From Cytophagales bacterium (GTDB taxonomy: Bacteria > Bacteroidota > Bacteroidia > Cytophagales > Cyclobacteriaceae), in assembly GCA_003541895.1 (NCBI GenBank), contig DPLR01000260.1, positions 273 to 13,411 of the forward strand: a stretch of 13,139 nt of DNA, given 5' to 3'. The position numbers and the translations under genes are program-made. The notes below the pieces were generated by a model. The model was given only the letters and a program-made list of their open reading frames with translations, was not told the DNA's origin and did not search any database. This document shows positions 1 to 7,048 of this stretch, in pieces. Numbering within the stretch: position 1 is the stretch's first letter; each line of letters begins with the position of its first letter.

Positions 1-17
1 ATGAACCATCAACCAAT

Positions 18-1094
18 ATGCAATTCTCTGCAACACAAATAGCTTTAATGATCGGTGGCAAGGTAGAAGGCAATGCCGATGCCGCCGCAGGATCTTTTGG
101 AAAAATTGAAGAAGCGCAGACCGGACAACTGGCTTTTTTAGCTAATCCCAAATACGAACAATACATCTACACTACACAAGCCAGCGCAGTAATTGTTAAA
201 AAAGATTTTGACGCACGAAAAGAAATTAACGCTACGCTCATTTTGGTGGATGATCCCTACACCAGCTTTACATTGCTGCTCGAAGAATACCATCGCGCCA
301 TTAGTTTTCAAAAAACGGGCGTGGAAGAGCCTTGCTTCATCGGAAGTAATTCTGTGGTTGGAAAAAATATTTATCGCGGAGCGTTCTCGTACATTGGCAA
401 CAACGTAAAGATTGGCGACAACGTAAAAATTTATCCGCATGTGTATGTTGGTGATAACGTGACTATCGGCAACAACACGATCCTTCATGCCAACGTAAAA
501 CTCTATGCCGACACGAAGCTCGGCCATGATTGCGTGATTCATTCGGGTACGGTAATCGGCAGCGATGGATTTGGTTTTGCTCCGCAAGAAGATGGATCGT
601 ACAAAACCATTCCACAATTAGGTAACGTGATCATCGAAGACAATGTGTGCATCGGTGCCAACACCGTGATCGACTGTGCTACGTTGTTTGGCGACTCAAC
701 GATTATTAGAAAAGGAGTTAAGCTCGATAACCTAATTCAAGTGGCGCACAATGTGGAGATCGGAAAAAACACCGTGATCGCTGCACAAACTGGAATCTCA
801 GGTTCATCCAAAATTGGCGAAAGCAACATGATCGGTGGACAGGTTGGAATCGCAGGTCATTTAGTAATTGCCAACAACACAGGCATTGGCGCACAGGCAG
901 GCATTGGCAAATCCATTAAAGAAGAGGGGCAAAAAATAATTGGCTCACCTGCCTTTGATGTGAAAGAATATTTTAAATCATACGCAGTATTCAAACACCT
1001 ACCCGATTTGAACGACCGCCTTCGCGACCTCGAGAGGAAAGTTGCTCAGCTCAACAACATAGCAGAGCAACAGCAAGTTGAAGGCGATGAATAA
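18..1094 (+). CDS. lpxD: UDP-3-O-(3-hydroxyacyl)glucosamine N-acyltransferase LpxD
   Basis: LpxD catalyses the third step of lipid A synthesis: it transfers a 3-hydroxyacyl chain from acyl carrier protein to the 2-amino group of UDP-3-O-acyl-glucosamine, in the cytoplasm at the inner membrane. The 358-aa protein has the two expected parts. Residues 1 to about 100 form the LpxD-type uridine-binding domain, with the typical start MQFSATQIA. From about residue 105 to 325 runs a left-handed beta-helix of hexapeptide repeats (IGDNVKI, IGNNTIL, IGANTVI). The motif QVAHNVEIG places the catalytic base at His244 (His239 in E. coli), and SDGFGFAP is also characteristic. The C-terminal helix (about 320-358) ends in a short charged tail. 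Length is near the Bacteroidota norm of about 345-350. The frame stays open upstream to the window edge, but this start fits the family. In many Bacteroidota lpxC/fabZ follows; here a cupin gene does. Confidence 0.97.
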   Translation: MQFSATQIALMIGGKVEGNADAAAGSFGKIEEAQTGQLAFLANPKYEQYIYTTQASAVIVKKDFDARKEINATLILVDDPYTSFTLLLEEYHRAISFQKTGVEEPCFIGSNSVVGKNIYRGAFSYIGNNVKIGDNVKIYPHVYVGDNVTIGNNTILHANVKLYADTKLGHDCVIHSGTVIGSDGFGFAPQEDGSYKTIPQLGNVIIEDNVCIGANTVIDCATLFGDSTIIRKGVKLDNLIQVAHNVEIGKNTVIAAQTGISGSSKIGESNMIGGQVGIAGHLVIANNTGIGAQAGIGKSIKEEGQKIIGSPAFDVKEYFKSYAVFKHLPDLNDRLRDLERKVAQLNNIAEQQQVEGDE

Positions 1095-1108
1095 CTCGCC
1101 CTCAGTTT

Positions 1109-1471
1109 ATGTACACCATTCCCTTTCAAACTTTTGATTGGTCATCGATTAAAAAAGAAGAACATCCGGGCACTACGGGCACTTCGTTTTGGCAAATCTT
1201 TTTTGTGAATGGACTTCGCATCAGGCGTGTTGAGTATTCAAAAAATTATTTGGCTGATCATTGGTGCACCAAAGGTCACATCGTCTACTGCCTCGAAGGC
1301 GAATTTGTGAGTGAACTTGAAACGGGAGAAAAATTTATTTTGAAAAAAGGAATGAGCTATGTCGTTTCAGACGGACTAAGCTCACACCGCTCTTCAACCA
1401 ACGATGGTGCCACCCTCCTAATTATTGATGGTAATTTTTTGAAACCTGTTTTAGCTGATCAGCCCGCGTAG
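1109..1471 (+). CDS. Small cupin-fold protein with DHWC motif
   Basis: A 120-aa single-domain cupin of unknown function. The core is one conserved double-stranded beta-helix: the segment ADHWCTKGHIVYCLEGEF (Asp50, His51, Trp52, Cys53, His57) holds the usual first cupin metal-binding region, in which the GH and the following Glu-Gly are typical. The second cupin motif is around GMSYVVSDGLSSHRSS, with a His that would complete a metal site. I recall a database family of cupins named after an Asp-His-Cys/Trp motif, and this protein looks like it. No reaction is assigned to that family as far as I know. No signal peptide, so cytoplasmic. It starts 14 bases after lpxD and is probably co-transcribed with it. 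Its last 13 bases overlap the tail of the convergent dehydrogenase gene. No Shine-Dalgarno sequence is visible. Confidence 0.85.
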   Translation: MYTIPFQTFDWSSIKKEEHPGTTGTSFWQIFFVNGLRIRRVEYSKNYLADHWCTKGHIVYCLEGEFVSELETGEKFILKKGMSYVVSDGLSSHRSSTNDGATLLIIDGNFLKPVLADQPA

Positions 1472-2622
1472 GTGATTCGATAAATTACATTGGCCTGATC
1501 ATCGCTTACCAACATCGAACCATCGGGTAAAAGCAAAACATCAACGGGTCTTCCCCACGCCTTTTGGGCTGCTTCATCAAGCCAACCCGTAGCAAAGGGA
1601 GTGTAGCTGGTTGAATTTCCGCTTGCGTCAACTTTGACGAGACTCAATTTATATCCGCTTTTTCGCGTGCGATTCCATGAGCCGTGTTCCGCCACGATAA
1701 TATTATTTTGATATTCGGCCGGAAACATTTGGCCGGTATAAAACTTCAGACCAAGTGGTGCCACGTGTGCTCCTAAGTTTTGTGCAGGCTTAACAAAATC
1801 ACTGCACGGGCGTTTGTTTCCAAACTCTTCATCTTTAATAAATCCACCATGACAATACGGATAGCCAAAATGCAGTCCGGCTTTGGTAGCTTTGTTCAAT
1901 TCACAGGGAGGCATATCATCGCCCAGCATATCGCGGCCGTTATCGGTAAACCACATGTCTTTTGATTTCGGATGCCAAGTAAAACCAACCGAGTTACGAA
2001 TGCCATTGGCAAAAACTTCCATGCCTGTGCCGTCAGGGTTCATTCGGGTGATACTGGCATAGACTGGATTTTTTGATTCACAAATATTGCAAGGTGCACC
2101 CACCGGGACATATAATTTCCCGTCCGGCCCGAAGGCAATGTATTTCCATCCATGATGTGCATCGGTCGGATATTTGTCGTAGATAATTTCAGATTTGCCT
2201 GGATTGTCAAGCTTGCTTTCAATGTTTGAAAATTTATGAATGCGGCTGATCTCAGCTACATACAAATCGCCATTTCTGAAAGCAACTCCATTGGGCATGT
2301 TAAGTCCTTTTGCGATCACCCATTTTTTATCTGCCACGCCATCGCCATTGGTGTCTTTTATCGCATAGACTTTGTCTTCGTCTTTGTTGCCAACGAAAAT
2401 TGTTCCACTCGGACTTATCGCCAGCGAGCGCGCGTTGTCAACTTCTGCAAAAACTTTAATAGAGAATCCTTTCGGTAATTTTATTTTGTCGAGGGGCAAA
2501 CTTGCACTCGCTTCGGTGATTGCTGGTTCAGAATTGCCAGCAACAACAAATTCTTTCTTTATGGATTGTGTGCTAAGGAGTGCAACAAATACTAGCGACA
2601 AGATGTAAGCGGTTCTCTTCAT
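1459..2622 (-). CDS. Exported PQQ-type sugar (glucose/sorbosone) dehydrogenase-like beta-propeller protein
   Basis: A 387-aa secreted protein of the glucose/L-sorbosone dehydrogenase family, whose members use pyrroloquinoline quinone (PQQ) to oxidise sugars in the periplasm. Residues 1 to about 20 are a signal peptide (basic MKRT, then a hydrophobic core). The rest is a six-bladed propeller, from LPKGFSIKVFAEV through repeated strand motifs. Family hallmarks seen: DTNGDGVAD, a calcium-loop-like segment (90-98); AHHGWKYIAFGPDGKLYVPVG (His156/His157) leading to a Cys pair in PCNIC (178, 181); GIRNSVGFTWHP; and AEHGSWNRTRKSGYK. There is no C-terminal cytochrome c domain, which some relatives carry. 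The substrate cannot be read from sequence; many relatives are annotated only as sorbosone dehydrogenase without tests. It converges on the cupin gene with a 13-base overlap, and the next gene on its strand is 93 bases upstream. Confidence 0.9.
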   Translation of the reverse strand: MKRTAYILSLVFVALLSTQSIKKEFVVAGNSEPAITEASASLPLDKIKLPKGFSIKVFAEVDNARSLAISPSGTIFVGNKDEDKVYAIKDTNGDGVADKKWVIAKGLNMPNGVAFRNGDLYVAEISRIHKFSNIESKLDNPGKSEIIYDKYPTDAHHGWKYIAFGPDGKLYVPVGAPCNICESKNPVYASITRMNPDGTGMEVFANGIRNSVGFTWHPKSKDMWFTDNGRDMLGDDMPPCELNKATKAGLHFGYPYCHGGFIKDEEFGNKRPCSDFVKPAQNLGAHVAPLGLKFYTGQMFPAEYQNNIIVAEHGSWNRTRKSGYKLSLVKVDASGNSTSYTPFATGWLDEAAQKAWGRPVDVLLLPDGSMLVSDDQANVIYRITYAG

Positions 2623-2639
2623 TGTAAATTCTTTTTCTA

Positions 2640-2671
2640 TAAACCTACAACAAAAAAGAATCTATTGTCAA
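2640..2671 (-). promoter_or_regulatory. Candidate promoter of the sugar dehydrogenase-like gene
   Basis: Read on the minus strand, TTGACA (2671-2666) is followed after 18 bases by TAGGTTTA (2647-2640). This is one base off the Bacteroidota -7 element TAnnTTTG, with a -33 TTG at about the right spacing. The -7 box lies 17 bases before the ATG of the dehydrogenase gene, giving a short leader. The region between the two minus-strand genes is only 93 bases, and a separate promoter here would let the dehydrogenase be expressed apart from the gene upstream. The match is imperfect and the stretch is A/T rich, so chance is possible. Confidence 0.35.
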
Positions 2672-2715
2672 GTATTCAGGCAAAAACGAATTCAAAAAAG
2701 AGACAAGCGGTCAAT

Positions 2716-3255
2716 TTAAATTTCAACTTTCTCAATGGCCTTAACGGGAATATCAAAACCACCGCGCAGTTCAACAAACGAACCAGCCAGTTCAATAAAA
2801 TTAGAAATCACTTCAACTCTCCTGCCATTGGCCAGACGAACAATGATGGCAATGTCATCGTGATCTTGATACGTTTCGGTAGTTGCGGCTTTGAGGTCGT
2901 GCTCGCGGGCTATTCTTTCTTCTGGTTTTCTGAGCACATCTTCTACAGCAAAATGTTGCTTTGTCACCTCAGCCGGTGTCATCCGGATTAGTTTCTGAAA
3001 TTCACTCGACCATATTTTTAGTTGCTCGTTGAACCAACTCCAGGCCGCGTCAGTCCAGTGAAAGTTCTTGTGCAAGTAATCCACCGTTTCGCGTTCTGTT
3101 TCGGTGTACACATCTCCGTCAACCACCGCAGCCAAAATTTGTTCGGCATCGTTTTTTGAAATTCGGCCATCGCCCGATCCTTTCACCGCTTCCTCAGCCA
3201 ACTGAATCAGCTTCATATCCAGTTTTTTACCATCGATTTGCTTGTAGTAATCCAT
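2716..3255 (-). CDS. Hypothetical protein with degenerate EF-hand-like segment
   Basis: I do not recognise this 179-aa protein. It has no signal peptide or membrane segment and is acidic and probably cytoplasmic. The first part (about 10-70) is helical, with two similar acidic turns: GSGDGRISKNDAE and VDGDVYTETERE. The first resembles an EF-hand loop (D-G-x-I in the right places), but the first ligand position is Lys and the last is Asp, so calcium binding is doubtful. The helix-turn-helix rhythm also recalls TerB-like helical bundles. A middle amphipathic region (80-130, with conserved-looking Trp residues before it) leads to a C-terminal beta-rich part (about 134-179: IAIIVRLANGRRVEV, then GGFDIPVKAIEKVEI). 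Coding looks real: a long frame with a consistent composition, filling the space between its neighbours. It is transcribed away from the ABC-F gene, 129 bases separating the two starts. Confidence 0.75.
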   Translation of the reverse strand: MDYYKQIDGKKLDMKLIQLAEEAVKGSGDGRISKNDAEQILAAVVDGDVYTETERETVDYLHKNFHWTDAAWSWFNEQLKIWSSEFQKLIRMTPAEVTKQHFAVEDVLRKPEERIAREHDLKAATTETYQDHDDIAIIVRLANGRRVEVISNFIELAGSFVELRGGFDIPVKAIEKVEI

Positions 3256-3369
3256 AGTTCAGCGGAAAAAGAATCACCGCATACGCAACTTACTAAAATC
3301 GCTAAGTCAAAGTCAACGAAAACAACTGAAATGTATCAAGCAACGCAATGTCAAAAATCATTTAATCTT

Positions 3370-3377
3370 TACCTTTG
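3370..3377 (+). promoter_or_regulatory. Bacteroidota -7 promoter element before the ABC-F gene
   Basis: TACCTTTG is an exact match to TAnnTTTG, the -7 element used by the Bacteroidota primary sigma factor. It ends 7 bases before the ATG at 3385, so transcription would begin at or a base or two before the start codon, giving a leaderless or nearly leaderless mRNA. I could not find a clear TTG -33 element at the expected distance. The position decides the start of the ABC-F gene, since upstream ATGs would lie outside the transcript. Confidence 0.6.
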
Positions 3378-3384
3378 CGCGTTT

Positions 3385-5298
3385 ATGATTTCAATTTCCA
3401 ACATTTCGTACTTCATCGGTGGTCGTGCACTTTATGAAAATGCATCGATGTTCATCCGTCCAAATGATAAAATTGGCTTGATTGGCCTTAACGGACGTGG
3501 CAAATCTACCTTGCTGAAAATTATTGACGGTGAATTAACTGTTAACGCAGGCTCCATCAGCAAAGCCAAAGACTGCACAGTTGGGTTTTTGAATCAGGAC
3601 TTGCTCTCGTACCAAACCGATGATGCCATTTTAACCGTGGCGATGGAAGCCTTCAAAGAAGCGGTTGACACACAGCGGCAAATCGAAAAAATATTGCACA
3701 AACTGGAGACTGAATACAGCGATGATCTGGTCGACAAGCTTACGAAACTGCAAGAAAAATTTGAACACCTCGATGGTTACACCATGCAAGCCAAAGCCGA
3801 AGAAATTTTGGAAGGCATTGGTTTCTCTACGCAAGATTTACATCGGCCGTTGCGCGAATTTTCTGGCGGCTGGCGCATGCGCGTGATGCTTGCAAAATTG
3901 CTGCTCGAAAAACCATCGTGCTTAATGTTGGATGAACCCACCAACCACTTGGATCTTCCATCCATTGAGTGGGTTGAAAACTACCTGCGCAATTACGAAG
4001 GTGCCGTAATTATCGTTTCGCACGACCGCACCTTTCTGGATAATGTGATCAACAAAACAGTTGACGTTACCAATCAACAGCTGATCACCTACGAAGGAAA
4101 TTATTCGTTCTATATAGAAGAGAAGGCGATGCGCGAAGAAATTCAGCAAGGTGCCTATGAAAATCAACAGGCAAAAATCAGACAAGCAGAAAGATTTATC
4201 GAACGGTTTCGCGCCAAAGCTACAAAGTCGAGGCAAGTACAATCAAGGGTGAAAGCGTTGGATCGGATGGAAAAAATTGAAGAGGTAGTAAGTGATGTTG
4301 CCGAAATCAATTTCCGATTTACCTTCAAGCAACCATCCGGTAGGCATGTGGTAACCTTGAAGGACATTTCAAAATCGTATGGCTCGCTTGATATTTTGAA
4401 ACACACCAGCGCAACGATTGAACGCGGAGACAAAATTGCATTGATCGGTGCGAACGGAAAAGGAAAATCAACATTGCTGAGAATTCTCGCCAACACCGAG
4501 CCCGTGGAAGGCGAACGAACCATTGGCTACAATGTGATCTACGGATTTTATGCACAGCACCAACTCGAATCGCTTCATGTTGACAATGAAATTTTAGACG
4601 AGATGAAGCAAGCCGGCAGCGGTAAAACCGAACAGGAGCTGCGCAATGTGCTGGGCTGTTTTTTGTTTTCGGATGAAGATGTATTTAAAAAAATAGAAGT
4701 GCTTTCAGGAGGAGAGAAATCGCGCGTGGCTTTGGCGAAGACATTAATCTCTGAAGCCAATTTTTTGTTGCTGGATGAACCCACGAACCACTTGGATTTT
4801 ATTTCGGAAAATATTCTGATCCAAGCGCTGCAGCAATATCAAGGGAGTTTTATAACCGTGAGCCACAACCGACATTTTGTAAGTCAGGTGGCGAATAAAA
4901 TCTGGTATATCGAAAATCATCAGATCAAAGAATATCCGGGAACCTACGAAGAGTACGAATATTGGCATAAGAAGAACATGGCCAATCAAACAGCCGAAGT
5001 ACCCGCAGCAAAAAAAGAAACGCCAAAGAAAGAAACTAAAAAAACTTCGGCTCCCTCTGATCAAAACAAACTCAACGCACTTTATAAAGATTTGAAGCAA
5101 GTTGAAACTGCCATTCAAAAATTAGTGGAAGAAAAAGAACAAATTGAAAATGAACTTGCCAAACCTGAAGTCTACAGCAATCTTGAAAAATTAAATGAGC
5201 AACAGCAAAAATTTGAAAAGGTAGATTCGCAATTGGAAGAAGAAAATAAAAAATGGGAATCCATCGCGTTAGAAATTGAAGAGGTGGAAGGAAAATAA
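3385..5298 (+). CDS. ABC-F family ATPase, YheS/Uup-like
   Basis: A soluble ABC-F protein (637 aa from this start), with two ATPase domains and no membrane part. ABC-F proteins bind near the ribosomal E site and help translation or ribosome rescue. Domain 1 has Walker A GLNGRGKS (34-41), signature SGGWRMR (160) and Walker B LMLDEPTNHLD (Asp183). The linker (about 230-310) carries ERFRAKATKSRQVQSR, near-identical to the segment in E. coli YheS. Domain 2 has GANGKGKS (355-362), signature SGGEKSR (441) and Walker B LLLDEPTNHLD (Asp464). After about residue 530 comes a Lys/Pro/Ala-rich tether and a C-terminal coiled coil (about 560-637). The longest frame begins at 3238, but that would add 49 non-conserved residues and overlap the divergent gene. 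ATG 3385 gives the standard family start MISISNISYFIGG and sits just after a -7 element. The closest E. coli type is YheS rather than EttA. Resistance function is not indicated. Confidence 0.95.
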   Translation: MISISNISYFIGGRALYENASMFIRPNDKIGLIGLNGRGKSTLLKIIDGELTVNAGSISKAKDCTVGFLNQDLLSYQTDDAILTVAMEAFKEAVDTQRQIEKILHKLETEYSDDLVDKLTKLQEKFEHLDGYTMQAKAEEILEGIGFSTQDLHRPLREFSGGWRMRVMLAKLLLEKPSCLMLDEPTNHLDLPSIEWVENYLRNYEGAVIIVSHDRTFLDNVINKTVDVTNQQLITYEGNYSFYIEEKAMREEIQQGAYENQQAKIRQAERFIERFRAKATKSRQVQSRVKALDRMEKIEEVVSDVAEINFRFTFKQPSGRHVVTLKDISKSYGSLDILKHTSATIERGDKIALIGANGKGKSTLLRILANTEPVEGERTIGYNVIYGFYAQHQLESLHVDNEILDEMKQAGSGKTEQELRNVLGCFLFSDEDVFKKIEVLSGGEKSRVALAKTLISEANFLLLDEPTNHLDFISENILIQALQQYQGSFITVSHNRHFVSQVANKIWYIENHQIKEYPGTYEEYEYWHKKNMANQTAEVPAAKKETPKKETKKTSAPSDQNKLNALYKDLKQVETAIQKLVEEKEQIENELAKPEVYSNLEKLNEQQQKFEKVDSQLEEENKKWESIALEIEEVEGK

Positions 5299-5322
5299 AA
5301 TCGGTTTTAAGTCAACGCACTC

Positions 5323-5670
5323 ATGAAAAAAGGAATTGGATTTTTGTTGGTCATCATTGTCGCAGCGTGTAGCAATAACAATACTCCGTTCGAAAAAAAA
5401 GGGTGGCTAGAGAAAAAGAATTTCTTGTACACCAAGCGCGAATTTATGGTGAGCGATCTGATGGTGAACTATAAATTCAAAGGCATGAAAACCAAACAGC
5501 TTTTCGAAATGCTTGGCAAACCTGATAGTGGTGACCCGAATAAATTTTATTATACCATTACTGAAACACTAGAACAAAATATTGACCCGGTTTATATTAA
5601 AAGTCTAGTTTTTATCGTGAATGTCGATTCGGTAATAACGGATTACAAGGTAGAGGAATTCAAAAAGTAA
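5323..5670 (+). CDS. Small lipoprotein, BamE/SmpA-like fold suspected
   Basis: A 115-aa exported lipoprotein. The N-terminus is a lipoprotein signal: MKKG, a hydrophobic stretch, then lipobox VAAC with lipidated Cys16. The residues after it (SNNN) are not acidic, so there is no sign of the acidic surface-export signal known in some Bacteroidota, and a periplasm-facing location is the simpler guess. The mature part has the rhythm of the BamE/SmpA family: Arg-x-x-Met-x-x-Asp-Leu, then FKGMKTKQLFEMLGKPDSG, then paired strands (KFYYTI; SLVFIVNVDSVITDYKV). BamE itself stabilises the BAM outer-membrane assembly complex, but many small proteins share this fold and the similarity here is by eye only. 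It begins 24 bases after the ABC-F gene and ends 39 bases before nhaA, so it may belong to a transcript with either. Confidence 0.75.
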   Translation: MKKGIGFLLVIIVAACSNNNTPFEKKGWLEKKNFLYTKREFMVSDLMVNYKFKGMKTKQLFEMLGKPDSGDPNKFYYTITETLEQNIDPVYIKSLVFIVNVDSVITDYKVEEFKK

Positions 5671-5709
5671 TTCTGATTTTGATTCACCCGCTATGCTCGA
5701 CATTGCCCT

Positions 5710-6843
5710 ATGAAATTAACCAAACTCTTTACCGAATTCTTCGACAGCGAAAAAACGAGTGGCGTTATCCTTATCGCTTGTACTTTATTTTCTCTGATCA
5801 TTTCTAATTCAACTTTTGCCCATGCCTATCAAGGATTCTTTCACGTGGTTGTTTTTTCAAAACCAATCGAATTTTGGATTAACGATGGATTGATGACCAT
5901 ATTCTTTTTACTCGTTGGTTTAGAGATAGAAAGAGAAATATACATCGGAGAACTGGCCGACATCAAAAAATCGATGATGCCAGCGGTGTGCGCTATTGGC
6001 GGAATGCTCGTGCCTGCTTTGATTTATTTTAGTTTCAATAAAAATGGATTTTCACAAAATGGTTTTGGCATACCCATGGCCACCGATATTGCTTTCTCAC
6101 TAGCGGTTCTATCATTGTTGGGAAATCGCGTACCAGTTTCACTTAAAATATTTCTTACTGCGCTCGCAATCATCGATGATTTGGGTGCCATTGTTGTCAT
6201 TGCACTTTTCTACTCAAAAAACTTCCATTGGATTTATTTAGTATTGGCTGCTTCTGTATTTGGCCTGATGCTGCTACTTAATCGAATGAAGGTTTACATA
6301 ACCTGGGTTTATCTAACGCTCGGCTGTGTCATGTGGATTTTGATGTATCGATCAGGAATACATCCAACCATCACTGGAGTGCTTTTAGCTTTTGCTATTC
6401 CATTTGGCAACGGAGAAAAAAATTCATTGTCGTATGTTTTGCAACACCGGTTACACCGACCCGTGGCATTCATCGTTCTGCCGTTATTCGCATTGGCAAA
6501 TACAGCCATTACGTTTCCAACTTCGTTTGCAAACCAGTTGTTTCAAACCACTAGCCTGGGAATAATTTTTGGGTTAGTACTTGGCAAACCATTAGGGATT
6601 TTTTCGTTTGCCCTCATCGGAAAAGCGCTCCGGTTAAGTAGCATTCCAGCCGATGTCAAACTAAAACAATTATTCTTTACGGGATTACTTGCTGGCATCG
6701 GATTTACGATGTCAATCTTCATCACCCTCTTGGCGTTTACAGACGCAACCATGATCGACCATTCAAAAATCGCCATCATGATGGCTTCCGTTTTAGCGGG
6801 ATCAGCCGGATACTTAGGGCTTCGACTCACGAGCAACTACTGA
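5710..6843 (+). CDS. nhaA: Na+/H+ antiporter NhaA
   Basis: NhaA is an inner-membrane antiporter that expels one Na+ (or Li+) in exchange for two H+, for pH and salt homeostasis. The 377-aa protein is close to E. coli NhaA (388 aa) and is made of about 12 hydrophobic helices. Signature pieces: FFLLVGLEIEREIYIGEL after the second helix; MATDIAFSLAVL with the Asp in the discontinuous helix (Asp126, matching E. coli Asp133); AIIDDLGAIVVIALFYS with the paired ion-binding aspartates Asp156/Asp157 (E. coli 163/164); and LGKPLGI with Lys293 (E. coli Lys300). All the key residues are present, so the protein should be functional. The C-terminus (FTMSIFITLLAF, then SVLAGSAGYLGLRL) is also typical. No recognisable NhaR-type regulator is adjacent. 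The gene ends just before a palindromic stretch that may stop transcription. Confidence 0.97.
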   Translation: MKLTKLFTEFFDSEKTSGVILIACTLFSLIISNSTFAHAYQGFFHVVVFSKPIEFWINDGLMTIFFLLVGLEIEREIYIGELADIKKSMMPAVCAIGGMLVPALIYFSFNKNGFSQNGFGIPMATDIAFSLAVLSLLGNRVPVSLKIFLTALAIIDDLGAIVVIALFYSKNFHWIYLVLAASVFGLMLLLNRMKVYITWVYLTLGCVMWILMYRSGIHPTITGVLLAFAIPFGNGEKNSLSYVLQHRLHRPVAFIVLPLFALANTAITFPTSFANQLFQTTSLGIIFGLVLGKPLGIFSFALIGKALRLSSIPADVKLKQLFFTGLLAGIGFTMSIFITLLAFTDATMIDHSKIAIMMASVLAGSAGYLGLRLTSNY

Positions 6844-6844
6844 T

Positions 6845-6869
6845 CTTGATTTAAATATTTAATCTCAAG
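6845..6869. terminator. Palindromic hairpin directly after nhaA
   Basis: Starting two bases after the nhaA stop codon, CTTGA (6845-6849) pairs with TCAAG (6865-6869), and inside it lies a perfect 12-base palindrome TTAAATATTTAA (6851-6862), separated by a small internal loop. The stem is A/T rich and no clear U-tract follows on the plus strand, so it would be a weak terminator or simply a structure that protects the nhaA mRNA end. Its position right after the stop makes a 3'-end role the best guess. Confidence 0.35.
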
Positions 6870-6893
6870 CCTCACATTTACCGAATGCTCAGC

Positions 6894-6920
6894 GTGATCT
6901 GATCACTACCCTGTTTTTTT
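6894..6920 (+). terminator. Small dyad followed by T-run in the nhaA / response-regulator gap
   Basis: GTGAT-CTG-ATCAC (6894-6906) is a 5-base stem with a 3-base loop, followed after 7 bases by seven T (6914-6920). This has the outline of an intrinsic terminator on the plus strand, separating nhaA from the glycan operon, but the stem is short and the spacing to the T-run is longer than ideal. It could also be an operator-like dyad. The rest of the gap (6844-7048, 205 bases) holds only the promoter element described separately; I see no small gene or RNA in it. Confidence 0.3.
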
Positions 6921-7016
6921 CGCTAACTCACTTTTTCTTCACCGATTCACTTTTCTGATTCACCACTAGCAAAGGCCGGTTCATCGAATTAATCCAGATC
7001 AAGTCTGTTGCTGCTC

Positions 7017-7024
7017 TACTTTTG
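7017..7024 (+). promoter_or_regulatory. Bacteroidota -7 promoter element of the glycan operon
   Basis: TACTTTTG is an exact TAnnTTTG match ending 24 bases before the ATG at 7049. Transcription would start at about 7030, leaving a leader of about 20 bases. No convincing TTG -33 element is seen 17-23 bases upstream. As the following genes overlap or nearly touch, this is the likely promoter for the whole run from the response regulator to the YaiO protein. It also rules out a TTG start at 7022, which lies inside the element. Confidence 0.55.
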
Positions 7025-7048
7025 AGCCAACAAAAAACAAACCAAGCG

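Noticed and set aside
1..17. ATG at position 1 as a gene start or the tail of an upstream gene
   Set aside because: The frame from position 1 stops at 40-42 inside lpxD; with only 17 bases before lpxD the upstream gene cannot be identified.
138..617. Long open frame on the minus strand (159 codons) inside lpxD
   Set aside because: The plus-strand LpxD match is complete and unambiguous; the antisense frame gives a low-complexity, unfamiliar protein and is a shadow.
380..920. Repeated short DNA patterns such as GGCAACAAC in the first gene
   Set aside because: These are the hexapeptide repeats of the LpxD beta-helix, not a DNA repeat array.
1085..1135. Tiny ORF (ATG at 1085, 16 codons) overlapping the end of lpxD and the cupin start
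   Set aside because: Too short, no recognisable peptide, and it overlaps two well-supported genes.
3238..3384. Upstream extension of the ABC-F frame (49 codons from ATG 3238)
   Set aside because: It overlaps the divergent 179-aa gene, the residues are unlike any ABC-F N-terminus, and the -7 promoter element lies inside it.
3928..4797. Near-identical 27-base DNA repeat at 3928-3954 and 4771-4797
   Set aside because: Both encode the Walker B segment LDEPTNHLD of the two ATPase domains; protein conservation explains it, and no wider DNA repeat surrounds it.
4744..5118. Minus-strand open frame of 124 codons inside the ABC-F gene
   Set aside because: Antisense to conserved ATPase motifs and without any recognisable feature; other minus-strand frames within this gene are rejected for the same reason.
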